Assembly: GCF_000004075.3 (NCBI RefSeq)
Contig: NC_026657.2
Span: 30,660,408 to 30,724,407, forward strand
Source of the DNA: Cucumis sativus
Lineage: Eukaryota; Streptophyta; Magnoliopsida; Cucurbitales; Cucurbitaceae
DNA: 64,000 nt
Direction: 5' to 3'
In this document: piece by piece, positions 10,020 to 24,000 of the stretch
Numbering within the stretch: the first letter of the stretch is position 1
Layout: every line of letters starts with the position of its first letter
Position numbers and translations under genes: made by a program
The notes under the pieces: model-generated
Told to the model about the DNA's origin: nothing
The model's database searches: none
Seen by the model: the letters and a program-made list of their open reading frames with translations, nothing else

Positions 10020-13000
10020 CTATCTCCTTTGGAAGTTAAGATATTTGATTCCATAGGCAAACACAAAGATGAACACGAGAACCCAGATGAAATGTGCTGC
10101 AATCACGATGGGGATGAAGTCGTGTTCGTACCCGAACCCTTCTTTAAGGAACAACTTTAATCTTACACTGCCAACTCCTGGTATCTGAACAAGACTGTCT
10201 TTGTCACCAACCTGGGAAGCTACAATGCCATATATAGTCCAAGCCACAGGATTAGCCCAATAATACCACCTCCACCATACGGGGATTGCCTACAAAAGAG
10301 TTGGTTTAACCATGAGTTTGAGAAGTTGGAAAAATGATCAAAGATCGAAATATCGAGAATTTGGGCGTCATTTACCGGTCGAGGAATAAGAAAACCAGTG
10401 AACAAGTTCCAAAATCCAACAAAGAAGGACATGACAATGGCTGCAATGTGGTAGTTTGGAGTCAATGCTACAACCATCATCCCATACAGTGTGAAGTATG
10501 TGAAACACATAAAAACCAAGTAACAGAACAGCAGAAACTTCCCCAATTTCCACTCAAATCCAATCATGCTATAAATAATGAGAGAATAAATTATAGATTG
10601 AACAAAAACGTAGATGGTTTCAATTGCCACCTGCAAGAGAGAAGATTTTTTTTTTTAATTTGGGAAGCTAAGTCTTGAATGAATAAAGAAAGATTATATT
10701 CATCTTAAACTCAATATAGATATGATTAACATAATATTAAACCTAGCAGTATTATCTTTACCTCTTCCTATTTCTTACAAGAATACTATATGTTGGGTCT
10801 CGTGTTGCCCAAACATGATCAAGAGTTAGAAAATATACCAAAAACATTGAATGGTAGGTTCGAACAAAAAGTGATGGGCTCCAAATAGTATTCAATAGCT
10901 TTGGTTTCAAATTATCACACTTATAGACCGTTAAAGTTGAAATAGTGCTTTTGTAAGGAAGATTCGAGAGAGAATTTTATGTGATTGCAATAATTTTTCA
11001 CACTGTAACTTTTTTTCAATGGTTGTGGTTTTGCTCTAATGGATTTTTTCACGAAAATTATTGTGTTTCTTATCCTTATTGATTTCTCTATTATTTTTAT
11101 GTTTAATTTTGCAACCGTAATAATGAGTTTTTTTTCTCACCATAAACTTACATAGTTTATTAGATTTAGATTAAGCTTTTGGGTTTAGTTATGATTTGAA
11201 AGGGTGAATAGCTTTTGTCACCTGAGCAAATGCATACGGCAAAGCGGAATACATTCCGGCAGCTTTTTCTCGATAGAAGGCTGTTCTTTCAATAGCAACC
11301 ACAGACTGCACAGATGAAGCATTGCTAGCTCCAAGGAATATGATAGCAGAATAGATAGCACCCATAACATTCAACACATCTTGTTGCTTGGCTCTGTTGA
11401 AGTACAGAAAAGACACAAACATGTAAAAAAAATCAATAAAGTAGAATGTGACAGGCACACAAATTGCATAGGCCAATGAAGAAACCTTACAATATTTGTC
11501 CCTTGTTCCAGAAAACTAGACCAAATAAGATACCGACAACTATTGTACTGAAGAAGCGTATGGCATTGTATTGAGTGTGTCTCCAATAAGATCGATGTTG
11601 TTTCCAGAAACAAGCTCTGCATTGAAAGAAAAACGATTGCGAGTATTCGGTTGGGAAGTGTAGGTCTTTGGATCCAGGGGCAGGAGTACTAAGCTCCATT
11701 ATAAGTTCTTGATTCCGCCTGAAACAAGAATTTACAATGCTAAGAGAAAAAGAGGTGGAAATTCGAGCTGACACGTGAACTTAAAACTTAAAAGCACAAC
11801 CATGCATACCGATAAATGGGAGATTTAGCAAAAGTATCAGCAAAATCAATATCTAGTTGAGCCTCCATTGGAGGAGCAGTAACCTCAAGCATCCATGTAG
11901 CAGGATTCTTACCATTTTCAATCTTTGGAATCCCTGGAATAGCCTGCCATCAAACAGCCACTAAATTTAACACTTGGGTAGACAATGAAAACACACCCAT
12001 ACACAAAAATTATATCAACATAAGATTTCATCTCAAAGCCAATTGATAATGAGAGGATTAACTCATGTATCTTGTAAAGATGACAAGGTCTCTTATTCAG
12101 AATCATCAACATGTCTTCTTCAAAATGGCGTGCCTCTTTAGGTTGGTGTCTTGGGTCAAATCCCAATTTTGGACCGAATACCCAATTGGGTTTTGCTATT
12201 GCAGTTGTATTAGCTGATCTTTTTTAAGGCATTTTTTCGTGCATCATGTTTCTGCGCTTGCCAAGATCTTCATGGTCGTTAGATCTGTTACTGTCTGGAA
12301 AATATTTTTCTTTATTTGGTGCAGATTTTCAAAAGCGGCTTTCTGTTTTTGAGTCCGCAAGGATTTTCTCCCTTTACTGTGTTGTTTCATTTTGCTAACT
12401 TAAGGTTTTGTAGGGTTGCACAATTTTTAAGCAACAGTAAGGCTTCGCTATAGAGTCGAATGAACCTCGCTGTGAGGCTGTGCCAACCATCATTGGTGCT
12501 TTGCTGTGAAGTTCGTTGGTGCTCCTCTTCATCATAGAAGTTGTTGATTAAGTCCTTGCTTAGAGGAGTCTAAGTTTGCCTAGGTGAGAGGATTTTTGGT
12601 GTTTATTCCAAACCAGTGGTGAAAAGAATGCTAATGCATCTCGAGGGAATCTCAAGTATAGGAAAATCCTAAACTCTTTACCAGGAGTTGAGAGTCATTT
12701 TGGTGAATATCTAACATATAAATTCTTCATTGTAATCGCTTATCTCAAATTAGTAAAGTTCTTTTCATCGGGCACACTACCACTCGTTGTAGTTGTGGTT
12801 ATACCAAACTCGGATACCGATCTTTTTGTCTTAATCTATCTCTCTATTATTTTATGTTGTACTCATTCTCCACGACATTTGTGTTTGACTTGTGAGTCCT
12901 TAATTTATTAGATTCACCTAAATTCTGGATTTCATAAGCTCTAAAGATGATCTATCTCAAAATCAATTGGTAATGAAATAAATAATTTATGTGCTTTTCA

Positions 13001-16000
13001 ATGTACGATTTTCAGCATAAAAACCAAAACAAATATACTCACCTCGAAATATTCAATGAGTTTGCAAGATCGCTCACCAAGAGGTCCGGCATAAATCATT
13101 TGTCCACCACGTTTCATGAGCAATAACTACATTATTATGCATTGAAGTATAGAGAATTAAAAATGGTTTAGCGCTAAACAATCGTTCAGAGGCTGTTCAG
13201 TGGTACCTCATCAAAAGCTTCAAAAATGTCTATGCTTGGTTGGTGAATTGTGCATACAACGGTTCGTCCAGTATCAACTGTATTTCGCACGGTACGCATA
13301 ACAATGGCAGCAGATCTAGCATCAAGACCAGAAGTTGGTTCGTCCATGAAAATAATCGACGGATTAGCAACCAACTCCACTGCTATTGTCAATCTCTTCC
13401 TTTGTTCTGTTGAAAGACCATCAACTCCTGGTAGCCCCACTAAAGCATCTCTCAATTTATCTAGTTCTATTAGTTCCATAACTTCTTCCACAAACATCTA
13501 CATCAATGTAGAATAGCTATTCAATAAAACTTCAACCATATTCTGCATTAACTGGAAGCATAAAGCAGCAAGCGTTTCTAGTGGGAAATACCTTTCTTGT
13601 TTTGGTATCAACATTGGAGGAAAGGCGGAGCCAAGCAGAAAATAGGAGCGACTCATAGACAGTGACATGAGGCGAATGAATGTCAATTTGTTCACAGTAA
13701 CCACTTACTCTAGCAAAGGTTGATTGCTTCTTGGGATAACCAGAGATGTATATACTTCCTTCAATATAACCACTGGTCTTTCGTCCAGCTAATACATCCA
13801 AGAGAGTAGTTTTCCCAGCCCCACTAACACCCACAAGAGCTGTTAATATCCCTGGTCGAAAAGCTCCGCTAACATCTTCTAAAAGTTGAAGACGATCTTT
13901 CTCGACCCCATGCAGCTTCATTTCCTAAATTAATTGGAATACATTGATATAGTTTCAGTGCCTTCAAAACGACATTCATTAAAAAGTAAAAATTACAGCC
14001 TATTTAGAATGGCTTTCCAAGTGCAAACACCCAGAGAGCAAATCCAAATAGGTTATTTCAAACTTGAGTTAACTTACAGCAGGCATATCTACATAATAGT
14101 TAACATGGTTGAATGCAAGTGAAAGTGGCTGGAAAGGCAAAACCATTCCTCTTCTTTGCAATTGATCTAAATAAAGATTTGACAATTTTGATCGTTAGCC
14201 TATGATTTTTCTCTAATAAATATCATGGCTCTAATTAAAGGAAAGATTACTAGAAATCCAAAAGAATTTGGATTAAGCAAATCTTCCTTACGAAACTTAA
14301 ACCTTGTGCATTGACCGTATTATTTTTTCTTTTCTTCTTGTCTTCATCCGTGGTAATGAGAGCCTTTGCATCAGCAAGTGCTGAAAATAGCTTCAAAAGG
14401 TTCAGTACAGTTACGACAATGATAATGACAATAATCATCATTACTTAAATGGTCATTTCAAATTATTTTCTTGAATAAATGAAGGGTTGAGATGACTTAC
14501 GATTCAAGTAAGTCAAAGCTATTGTAAATAGAACGTTGAAAAGAAGGTTAAAGCCAAAAAGTGCTGCAACGCAAATCCAGTACCAACGTTCTTCCTTAAA
14601 GAAACCCCTACTGGCAAGAAGCACTTTCCCAACTGTAGGTTCATTAATTCTACTATCTGTATTTTTCTGCATTAGGCAAAATATGCTTTTATGATGAAAA
14701 AAATAACAAATGACTAAATTTAATATTAGTTTTCAATTTACCCAAATCATTATTGAGTTGAGATTTTACCTTGCTCCATCTATCATCTAGGAACTCATTG
14801 ATGACAATGGCGTTTTGTCCATACATCATGGGAGACAAATAAAAGCCCCAAATCATCCATCGCTCAACATTATCTAATGTGCACAAAAGGAAAACCAAAA
14901 GTTGGCAAACAAAAATACTGGAATATACTAAAGTAAAATGTTCAAGAGTTAAAATTTGTGTTCTGGAATCAACAAATAAAGAAAACAAAAAAAAAACAAT
15001 AGAGCGTTGACACACATCTATGTGTTACATCTACGGACAGAGGGAGAGGACAAATTTATCAAAGAGAAAATTCAAAATATATATCAATTATCAAATGCAC
15101 CACTCAGGGTAAAGTGTTTTATAGTGCATTTCTTTAGACTCTAAGGTTAGAATCATAGATAATGTAAAATTGGAAAATACAAATTTAAAAGCAAGACTCT
15201 GTACTTGGTTGTTCCATGCGTCAGATTTCAGATGCAAGACATTCCAATGATAAGGAAAACGAGAACAATCACTTACCTCTGTCAATAAGGAAACCTCCAA
15301 GCAATAAAACTATTAAAAGAGCAAAGGTTCCCAAAGTACTTGCTACAACTAGCGTTCTTCCAATTGCAGCCATGAGTCGAAATAGCGATAGAGCTGTTTG
15401 ATGAGTGGCAAAGAAGGCCAAAAATTGCTTGAAGAACCTAGAGTATGAATAGACAGGTAATTAAGTAAAGCTTGTTTTTGTTAACAAATGAAAAAGAAGG
15501 AAAGGAAATATACATACCTACTAGGAGCAGGAGCAAACCCGATCGTGTAATAAGTTAGAAGAGTCCATATTCCTGATTCTATGAAAGAGAGAGGAATTCT
15601 GAGGATAAATATAGGCAAACTGAATGCCCAAGCAGGATAGAACAAGAAATCCCTCTGTCTAAAGAACACTGGAAACCTGAAAATAGTGAGGGCCAATTCT
15701 GCTATTCCATTAAACATGACATTTATGAGACTGAAAAACAAGGCTCCAAGGAACTTGCTTCCACCAATGACAGTGCCCACTTTCATTTCAGTCCTTAAAA
15801 ACACAGTCATAGCAATGACGGACATGATGGTGATCTGGACCGTCTTAAAAACATAGACAAATGAATTTCGTTTCATTATCAGTACTTCTCTTGAATAGCA
15901 TGCCCTGAATAGCTCCCAGTTTGATAAACCATATTTCTCTTTGACTAATGCAGCTGGGTGAGCTTTAGATTTGTCATAAGGAACTTGGAGATCAGAGGTA

Positions 16001-19000
16001 AGTTGTTGACCAATGGTAAAAGATTTGAATCCCTGACAAAACTTAGAAACAGAAATGAATCTATATGGTTTGTTTTTTTTGAACCAGTATTGTTCTTGGT
16101 CCTTCTTTGATGTGACTTCTTGTAAGAAATCAGCAACTCCTTTCCTTTCTGGGCATCGAAACCCCATAAATTTAAAGAAGTCAAGGATTTTTTCTCTTGG
16201 ACCTTGGTACACGATTTGACCTTCGGAAAGAAGAATGATATCATCAAATAGATTAAAAGTTTCAGGAGCTGGTTGTAGAAGAGAAATGACCATTGTTACA
16301 TCCATTATATGAACCATTTGCCTCATGAACTTGCATATCTGAAATGTGGTAGAACTGTCTAAGCCTGTTGATATTTCATCCATAAAAAAAGCCTTTGCTG
16401 GTCCTACCAGCATCTCCCCTACACATATTTTTCCCATTCTTTTTAATTAAAATTTTGACACAAAACGGCAAAAAGAACATCGAAAAGGTGAAAACTGAAC
16501 ACGTTCTCAACCTGTAGTAAGACGTTTCTTCTGGCCTCCAGAGATTCCCCTCCTCATTTCATCACCAACTAAAATATCAGCACAAACTTCCAACCCAAGT
16601 ATCTGTTCAAAGTCATTCCCCCAAAATTGTCAAGAAATACAATTATTGAGATAGTTGTAGTCTCAATCCAACAACCTTCATAACGTTTTAGTCTCCTTAT
16701 ATTTATTTCATTTCTGTTCTGGTAAATAGTATTGGAAACAAATTGGATGTGCTTTTAGAAATGCAGTATTATACTAACTTCTCAAGAATTCAGTCTTTGA
16801 CAAAACTAATTGTTTAGTCTTAATGTGAAATATTCAGTTAAAATAGTAATAAACACTAACATGTAGATGAAAGTTGGCATAGTACAACTATACGACATAT
16901 CAATTTTAGCTTCTACATGATATTTATTTAAGTATTGATATAACTACATTTACGGTAACTCATCAACTTGAAATTCTAAATTGATTGGGGATTTGGCATG
17001 GTATTAGAGCAGAATATACTATATTTATACTCCTACAATGTTAGTTCCTTCCAATTAATATAAATTTCCACACGAGGAGTGTTCAATCAATTGACATAAT
17101 TAACGTTAAAAATCACAGTGTTCTTTAACTTTTACAAAAGTAACAATTTAGTTCATGGACTTTAGTTTGTACAATTTAGTCTCTATGCTTTCAATTTTAT
17201 GACAATTTAGTTCTCAAACTTTATTATGTAACAATTTAGTCATTGTACTTGATTTGCAATGATTTAATCTTTATTGTAGAAATTAGTGTTAAGATTCAAT
17301 AACATTCCTTGCATAAATAAATCGATAAACAAAAATTAGCAATTCAATATTTTTACAAAATAAAATGTCTACATCATCATAAAATAACATAAATTGACAT
17401 CTAATTTTGACGATTTTTTTCTAATGTTAGAGACTAAATTGTTACTTTCATAAAAATTGAAGGACAAAAAGTATTTTTTAACCATTACCGTAATCCAACA
17501 ACTTAAGTTTTTGGTACTACAAACCAGTATACAAACATACAAACGTATTAGGAGAAATGAAAGAGTAGTTGAAAGTGCTAACCTTGAGAATGTACTCTGT
17601 AACCAAACTTGCTTTTTGGCCTGAAACAGAGATAGCTTTCATGAAAGCATCAATCTCAGGATCTGGCTTAATACCTGCTTGTTTCTCTCTTCTTGTAAGC
17701 TCAGCCATAAGTTGATATCTTGTGCCAACTCCCAAACAACGACCGGAGAAATCTAACGACTCTCTCACTGTCATCTCTCCACAATGAAGGTCGTGTTGAC
17801 TGATATAAGCACAGGTTCTTTGAGGCACAAACTCATGCATTTCATGCCCACAGTATGTCACTTTCCCACTTTCCTATTAACATTTTCAATATCGTTATAA
17901 TTTTCCTTTTGTACTTCCAACTTATCATTCTCAACCCTCTCAACTTTCTAATATTTTATTTAGTCATTTAACTTTAAAAAAAAAAGTGTTGATTGTCAGT
18001 TGATTCTTTTATTGTTTACTTTAACAAACGAACTCACCCTATAGGCGCCTCTATGCGTAGATATTTAATGCTTACGTTTTTCTAGTTTTCTTTATTTTCG
18101 TTTGAATTAGCTTTGAAATTAAAAACTTTACCTATCACACAACTTTAAATAGCATAAATCAACTAGTTTACGGATATACTCTTAACTAGAGGTTGTAAGT
18201 GTGAATTTCACTCTTATACGTTGAAACTGAGAAAAATATATACAAAGATCAACACTTATCCATCAGATAAACCAACAAAAGATACACATGCTTAGGTTGG
18301 ATTTTTATTAAATAATTTTCCTTTAAAAAAGAAAATTATTAAAACAGTGTTTTTTTATTCCCTTTTTTACCCAAATAGAATAAACATGAAATTTAACAAG
18401 ATATGCCTAAAACAAATAGTGGTTATGATTTATTTTAAAAATCATTATTGAAAGAAAAAAAAGATATAACCAATGCATTGAATTTAAAACCTTTAAATTT
18501 TTGTCAAGTTTCCCAGCAAGTGCCAACAACATGGTAGTTTTCCCACAGCTTGGAGGACCCAAAAGTAATGTCATCCTGAAAACAAGAAATTAATATCAAA
18601 ATTCAATACACCAAACAGCATTGGAAGAGATAACTTTTAGTATGAAGCCACAGTTATCCAACTCCCGTTGTTCACACTGCAAAAATGCCTTCATAAATAT
18701 TTTTTTAATATCGACTGGCAAGTAATAAATAAAGATAGTATGAAAATTTTCTATATCAAGTACAGAACATATTAAAGTGTGAAAATAATTTAAAGAGTAA
18801 AGAAGTTCCTCTTTCTATCTATTCTTAGTACAATCATCAAATTTAAGAATTTGAATAACTAGAAGAAAAAAAAGAAGTTAGTAGAAAGAGAAGCAAAAAT
18901 TACTCTACATTTATACTAAATGAAAATTCACATTAACCATGTAAAAGTTAGTTATAGCTTGTTTAATGTTGTGTTTTTGTTCATGGAAACTATTTTAGTT

Positions 19001-22000
19001 AATGTCATTAATTATTCAATAACTATACATTAAAAATCTTGATTAGGTTTTAGATAAGATTTTTGTTCCCATATACTTGATTTAAAATATTAGCCATGTA
19101 CATGTTGACGTTATAAACAAAAGATGTGTCGAATATATGTCGGGTTCTTATTAGATAATTGATAAAAACTTAGACAATGACTAAAATGGTTTAATACAAA
19201 GTTATGGGACTAAAGTAAAATATATAAGCCAACAATACACATTTTTTTTATTAAATGCCTTAGAACTCGAGACAAGGAGACACTGTATAATCTATAAAAC
19301 AGTTTTGTTTTTATTAAATACCTCTCAAAGGCAAAATAAAGTTTTCATTACTTTTAACATTTAGTTTTATTAAAAAAGATATGTACCTTGAAGGTTTGAT
19401 AATTCCACTGACACCTTTAAGTATATGAATTTTTCTCTTCTTGGATGGAACCAGCCCTATCAACCCAATCAAGCTCTGTTTTTCATTACATTCAAACAAA
19501 AAATAATTAGAACATGATTACCTACTTGCGACATGTCTGCCACGTGACTTAATCCTCTATTTTCATAATTTTATTTTACTAATTCACAACTGAAAAACTA
19601 GGAAGGTAATCAGATCATAGATGTATATTAATACTAATGTTGTAACAGCTATAGTATAATCATGCATAAGCAACACAAGAATACGTATTGAGGATAGTGT
19701 GTCTACAAAAAATAAGTCCACTAATGTAAAGTGAAGGTATTGCAAAGTTGTCCTATCTATAAAGCTACAACAATTATAGTGACACACTTGAGACTTGACT
19801 TTTTTGAAACAATATTTAGGTTCCTCCTAAATGCAAGACTCCTTTTCAATTTTCTTTGGGCAATCATAAGTTAGCAAATAAACACTTAATTCCCCTAAGA
19901 ACGGTAAGGCTTCTACTTACGTAGTAGTTTATCTTTCTTTCTTCAAGTGAAGCTCTTCTCTCAGTAAACTTAGGGTTTTCCTAAGTTAGAGAATATCTCT
20001 CACTTTAATGTAAACCCAATCAATATCCTCTAAATGAGAACTAATGAGATATGAACAACAACAACCGAAACTCCTTGAACCTGATATCTCTTGTCTTGGA
20101 ATATATACAAGTGTTAATTGAGCTGAGCTCATATTGACAACAAAATAATTGTAGAAACAACAACGACTGCCCGTTAAAACCACACATGTTGAGACATTCC
20201 AATTACCAACATTCATTATAGAGAACAAACCAGATCTTAAACAATGACCATTTTTTTATTTATATCCTAATTCAATTCTCTTCGCTCATTTAGAACTATC
20301 ATACTTTTCTTTTGTATTCTCTCTCTGAAAAAAGATTGTCTGTTGATGAAATTGTATGAATATAGGTTGTTTATGATTTAACGATCATACAACAATATTC
20401 TTTGTTTTGTTAGATTGTTTGTTACATAATATATCTTAAATATTCTTTGTTTTGTTAGATTGTTTGTTACATAATATATCTTAAACTTAGCCTAAACTTT
20501 TTGTCTATGTTCAATTAATAAAGGGTTAATTGACACATCTTTGGTTTATTCATTTATTTTCATTATATTTATGAATTGCACTTGGACATGCATATTTATA
20601 TATCTTTAATGTAGTTTTAGGTAACTAAAGGAATTAAATGTTTGACAGTTGGATGTATATAACAAAATACGAACAAAAAGAAAATAAAAAATAAACATAA
20701 GCACTTAGCTTAAGAAAACGTTAACTAGCTACATTTTTAAAAAAACAACTAGCTAAGCTTGATCAGCAAAAGCTAATTAATGGATAAAAGAACTAAATTT
20801 AAGTAACACTTTAAATTAATTAATTGATTGATCTTTTTATAATTAATTGGTTTTAAGACAATTTAAATTAAATTAATACTAAAAAAAAACAATACAATTA
20901 TTTAAATTGACAATACATAATTCATCAATCTTCTCCACATTAATACAAATAAATAATTACCCAGTCAAAATAATAACCCCTTTCTTCTATCATTTAATAA
21001 ATAACAATCCCTTTTTTTGGAAGAAAAAAAAACTACTAATAAGTAGAGAAATTTACTGCCTGTAATTGTTTATATGATAGGAAATAATGCTGCTTTAGGG
21101 GATGAGGTTCCTATTGGCTAAGGTCTGTGGGTTATGCCATTATGGGTTAGGTTTGTCATTGGGGTCTTAAGATAATGTACCCTTGCACTCTCAATTTTTC
21201 ATCCACCCTTCTTCAATGTTTCGCCATAAATTTATAAATATATTTTTGCTTCTTAAATTTTCAACCATATCTCTTTTTGTCATTAAATTTTGAGCATATG
21301 GTCAATGGGTCCCTAGATTTCAATTTTTTACCCTTCTACTCTTTAGTGAGTTTAATTTTCAGTTTCAATATTTTAAGATTTTATCTTTTAAGAATTTTAT
21401 TTCCACCATTCAAAATTCACACTTTAATTTTTTATTATTATTAGATATTTTAATATATATTAATTAATTTAAAAGAATTTAATTAGTTCTTCCTAACTTT
21501 TAATTCATACGGACCTTTTCTCTAAAAAAAATATTTTAAAAAATATAATTTATTCTTCTAACGAGTAGTTATTTTAAGTTGTAAAATAATATTTTTTGTA
21601 TATGGTAAAATGTAACTATCTATCTACCATGTCTATCAACTATAAATTAAATATTGTTTAAAAATAATTTTTTCAAATTTAAAACAGTCATGATGGTATT
21701 TATTTTTAAAGAATGACTATCTTTTTTCTTTATTTTTTTAAATTTGAACTTAAGTTAATCCACCACAACTAACACAACTATTTCTGAATAGGCATATGAT
21801 TAAAAATCATTTAATAGTAAAGGAAACAGTAAATCTTAGGAGGAAAAACTATTTCGTCATTTCTTATAAAATCATTTAATAGCAATAGCAACCAACCAAA
21901 TAATATGTTTGATCATAGGGAGTGGGTCCCAAATCATGAAAAGGGAAATTCTAGCCCTTTCCATTAAATAAGAACTTAAATTCAAAGTCAAAATCAATGT

Positions 22001-23123
22001 TGAACATATCGACCCTCGCTAACTTTTTTGAGGGCAAAACAAATTCAACCATCCATTTCGAGAAATGATCTCCACTAATCTTCTAACATTTTTAATTTTA
22101 CCTTAATATATTTACAAGTTTTCAATTAGGGCAATTAGTTTTAAAAAATTGTTAATAAAAGCTTGATACTTTTTTCTATCTCTTAAATTTTAAAAATGGA
22201 GTCAAATGAATCTTGATTTTGTTTGTCCTCGTAGCTCCAAACCTACAAATACATTTTATTTGATCCAAACCCAAGGTTTAATTTTATTATAAAAAATATT
22301 ATTGATATTTTTTTAATCTTTGGGTTTCACAATATCACATTCTTAATTTTCTTTTTATTAGATAATCATAAAAATGGTATAATATAATTAATTATAATTC
22401 TTTCGAAAATGGGTATTCAATCAAAAAAAAGTTCAGATCAAACAAAATATAAATATCCAAACATGGATTAAATTATATATATTTTTTTTATTTTTTTGCT
22501 ATGTTTAAAAATACTTTTAGAAATTTTGTTAATTAAAACGGATGTTAGAAAAATAACAATAATTTAACTCTTTGAGAAAGAGAGAAAAATGGTGGGAAAA
22601 AATACCTCAAAAGTGTTGAGTATAACATTGAGCAGAGACGGCAAAGCTCTGCTCCCAACATAAACATCTCCTTCAACAAACAAATCCTCGAAACGAACTT
22701 CGATTTTCGGAATTTCAATCCCAACTCTGCAAAATCAATCACACAACAATTTTCATTTTCAATTTCAATTTTAGGGTTCTTCCCATTCTTCTTTCTTAAT
22801 CTATCTTACCTATCCGTTCTTTCTCTCATCCGTCTCAGAAACTTCTCATTATCTTCTTCAACAACCTTCACCATCCTTTCCATCAGCTCTTTCCTCTCCA
22901 TAAATCCCATCGTCGTCACATCCACCACTTCCTCAACCACTCTTCCATTCTCCATAACCTGTCGTATTATTCCCTTCCTCATCCGTTCGTACGTCGGAAG
23001 CCTCTCAATCGCCGCCCACCGCAACTCTTCCTCTTCCTCCTCCATCCTTCTGCTCTTTGGAAACGACTCCGACGGCGTCTCCCATGCCTCTCGTATGCTA
23101 CTCGCGATTCGACTCGTAGCCAT
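10020..23123 (-). CDS. Full-size ABCG (pleiotropic drug resistance, PDR) transporter, 20 exons, 1412 aa
   Basis: Plasma-membrane-type ABC exporter with NBD-TMD-NBD-TMD order. Exons: 23123-22810, 22726-22606, 19475-19387, 18575-18491, 17873-17583, 16602-16512, 16418-15518, 15437-15277, 14873-14770, 14666-14501, 14380-14303, 14148-14078, 13924-13592, 13497-13207, 13126-13043, 11943-11810, 11718-11491, 11393-11222, 10630-10376, 10289-10020. They sum to 4239 bp with no frame break. NBD1: Walker A GPPSCGKT at residues 181-188, signature ISGGQKKR 320-327, Walker B FFMDE 341-345. NBD2: Walker A GVSGAGKT 856-863, signature LSTEQRKR 963-970, Walker B FMDEP 985-989. Hydrophobic TMD segments follow each NBD, and the C-terminus YLNFQRR is typical of PDRs. 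Length is normal for the family (about 1400-1450). Sequence style is close to PDR1/NtPDR1-like members; the substrate cannot be inferred. Introns 2, 5 and 15 are large and carry repeat or transposon-like DNA. No lesion is visible, so it looks functional. Confidence 0.93.
10900..11160. mobile_element. Retroelement-LTR-like remnant in ABCG intron 18
   Basis: Intron 18 (11221-10631) contains TATAGACCGTTAAAGTTGAA at about 10922-10941, part of a stretch of about 37 bp shared with the putative LTR at 5915-5951, followed by a T-rich segment (GTTTCTTATCCTTATTGATTTC) of the kind seen in copia LTR ends. No boundaries or target duplications could be fixed. Confidence 0.3.
11944..13042. other. ABCG intron 15, probable old insertion
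   Basis: This 1.1 kb intron lies between the exon ending GAATATTTCGAG and the exon starting GCTATTCCAGG. The middle part (about 12170-12900) differs in base composition from ordinary introns here and includes TATAAATTCTTCATTGTAATC near 12717 and ACTCGTTGTAGTTGTGGTTA near 12782, resembling the regulatory part of copia LTRs. I see no ORF and no clear termini, so the insertion is inferred only. Confidence 0.3.
16603..17582. repeat. ABCG intron 5 with degenerate ACAATTTAGT repeats
   Basis: The motif ACAATTTAGT or a close variant recurs at about 17144, 17173, 17202 and 17230 with spacing near 29 bp, interspersed with words such as CTTTCAATTTTATG; an inverted relative occurs near 17433. Upstream at about 16998-17012 lies TGGTATTAGAGCA, which differs by one base from the tRNA-Met primer-binding site TGGTATCAGAGCA found next to plant LTRs. 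No coding sequence is visible. Confidence 0.5.
19476..22605. other. ABCG intron 2 (3.1 kb)
   Basis: Largest intron of the gene. It carries a perfect 45-bp tandem duplication at 20396-20485 and otherwise AT-rich sequence with no supported exon. An 80 aa minus-strand ORF at 19986-20228 and others nearby have no recognisable similarity. The size difference from the 2.1 kb intron 2 of the truncated paralogue shows that the two copies have gained or lost DNA independently. Confidence 0.6.
20396..20485. repeat. Perfect 45-bp tandem duplication
   Basis: Two identical head-to-tail copies (20396-20440 and 20441-20485), each beginning TATTCTTTGTTTTGTTAGAT and ending ATAATATATCTTAAA, lie inside ABCG intron 2. 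Perfect identity indicates a recent event. Confidence 0.9.
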
Positions 23124-24000
23124 GACTTACTATTTCTAGCTTCTGATTGAAAAAAAAAACACACTAAGAAACCCTAGAAATTTCGATTCGAAGGATTAGG
23201 AAAACATAGCGCATTGATCGTTAAGCAAGAACAGAACAGGGATGCGAGCATTGGGTATATTATTTGAATGGTTTCTCCCTTAAGGAGGTGTGAACTGATG
23301 GAGGGAAACAGATAGGCGTGGAGGAGAAAGGGAAAGCGAAGGAGAATTTAATGAAGAGGTAAAGAGAGAGGTTGAATATCCATTTAAGTAGAGAAATGGA
23401 GCTTTCCGGCTCTGTTATGTGACGACGCCGACGTGTAGTTGAAGATGCTAACTATCAAAAAAACAAAAAAATGTTTTTTGATGTTTTTCTTTTCATCCTT
23501 TTCTCTTAAAAAAATGGTATTAAATATTAAATATGATGAAAAAGACTCTTTAGTCCTCAACAAGTTTTTACTCATTTCTTCGCTATCTGAATCGTTCCAA
23601 ATTTTTAAGTTGAACAATTAAATTATTATATAGTAAAGCTCATATATATAATTGTTACATAATTAAAAGTTTAAAGACTAAAATATTGATTTTCAACCTT
23701 ATAAATGTTATAATATTTATTACTAATGTTGATTAAATCAAGATATACAAATAAGAGTAAATCACTCCAAATTAAATAAGGAGTAATTTTAAGACGAAAA
23801 TACTCTTTTCTTCTCGTATATGCAACTTAACAATAAAGAGGCTTCATACAACAAACAAATTTTAATTAGCATGTTGGATGAGATAAATCAAGTGATAAAA
23901 TCATTTTTAAGTTTGAGACGTAGACTTACTAGCCACTGCTCTACTAGATCATGTTTGTTTAAATTATGATATTTGAGTATTTAAAATGTTTATTTAAACT
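23124..24000. other. Upstream region of the intact ABCG gene
   Basis: The first 300 bp upstream of the minus-strand start are less AT-rich than the rest and contain pyrimidine-rich stretches on the coding strand, as expected of a plant 5' UTR and core promoter. I could not single out a convincing TATA box. The short ORFs here (60-77 aa) have no recognisable similarity. Confidence 0.4.
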
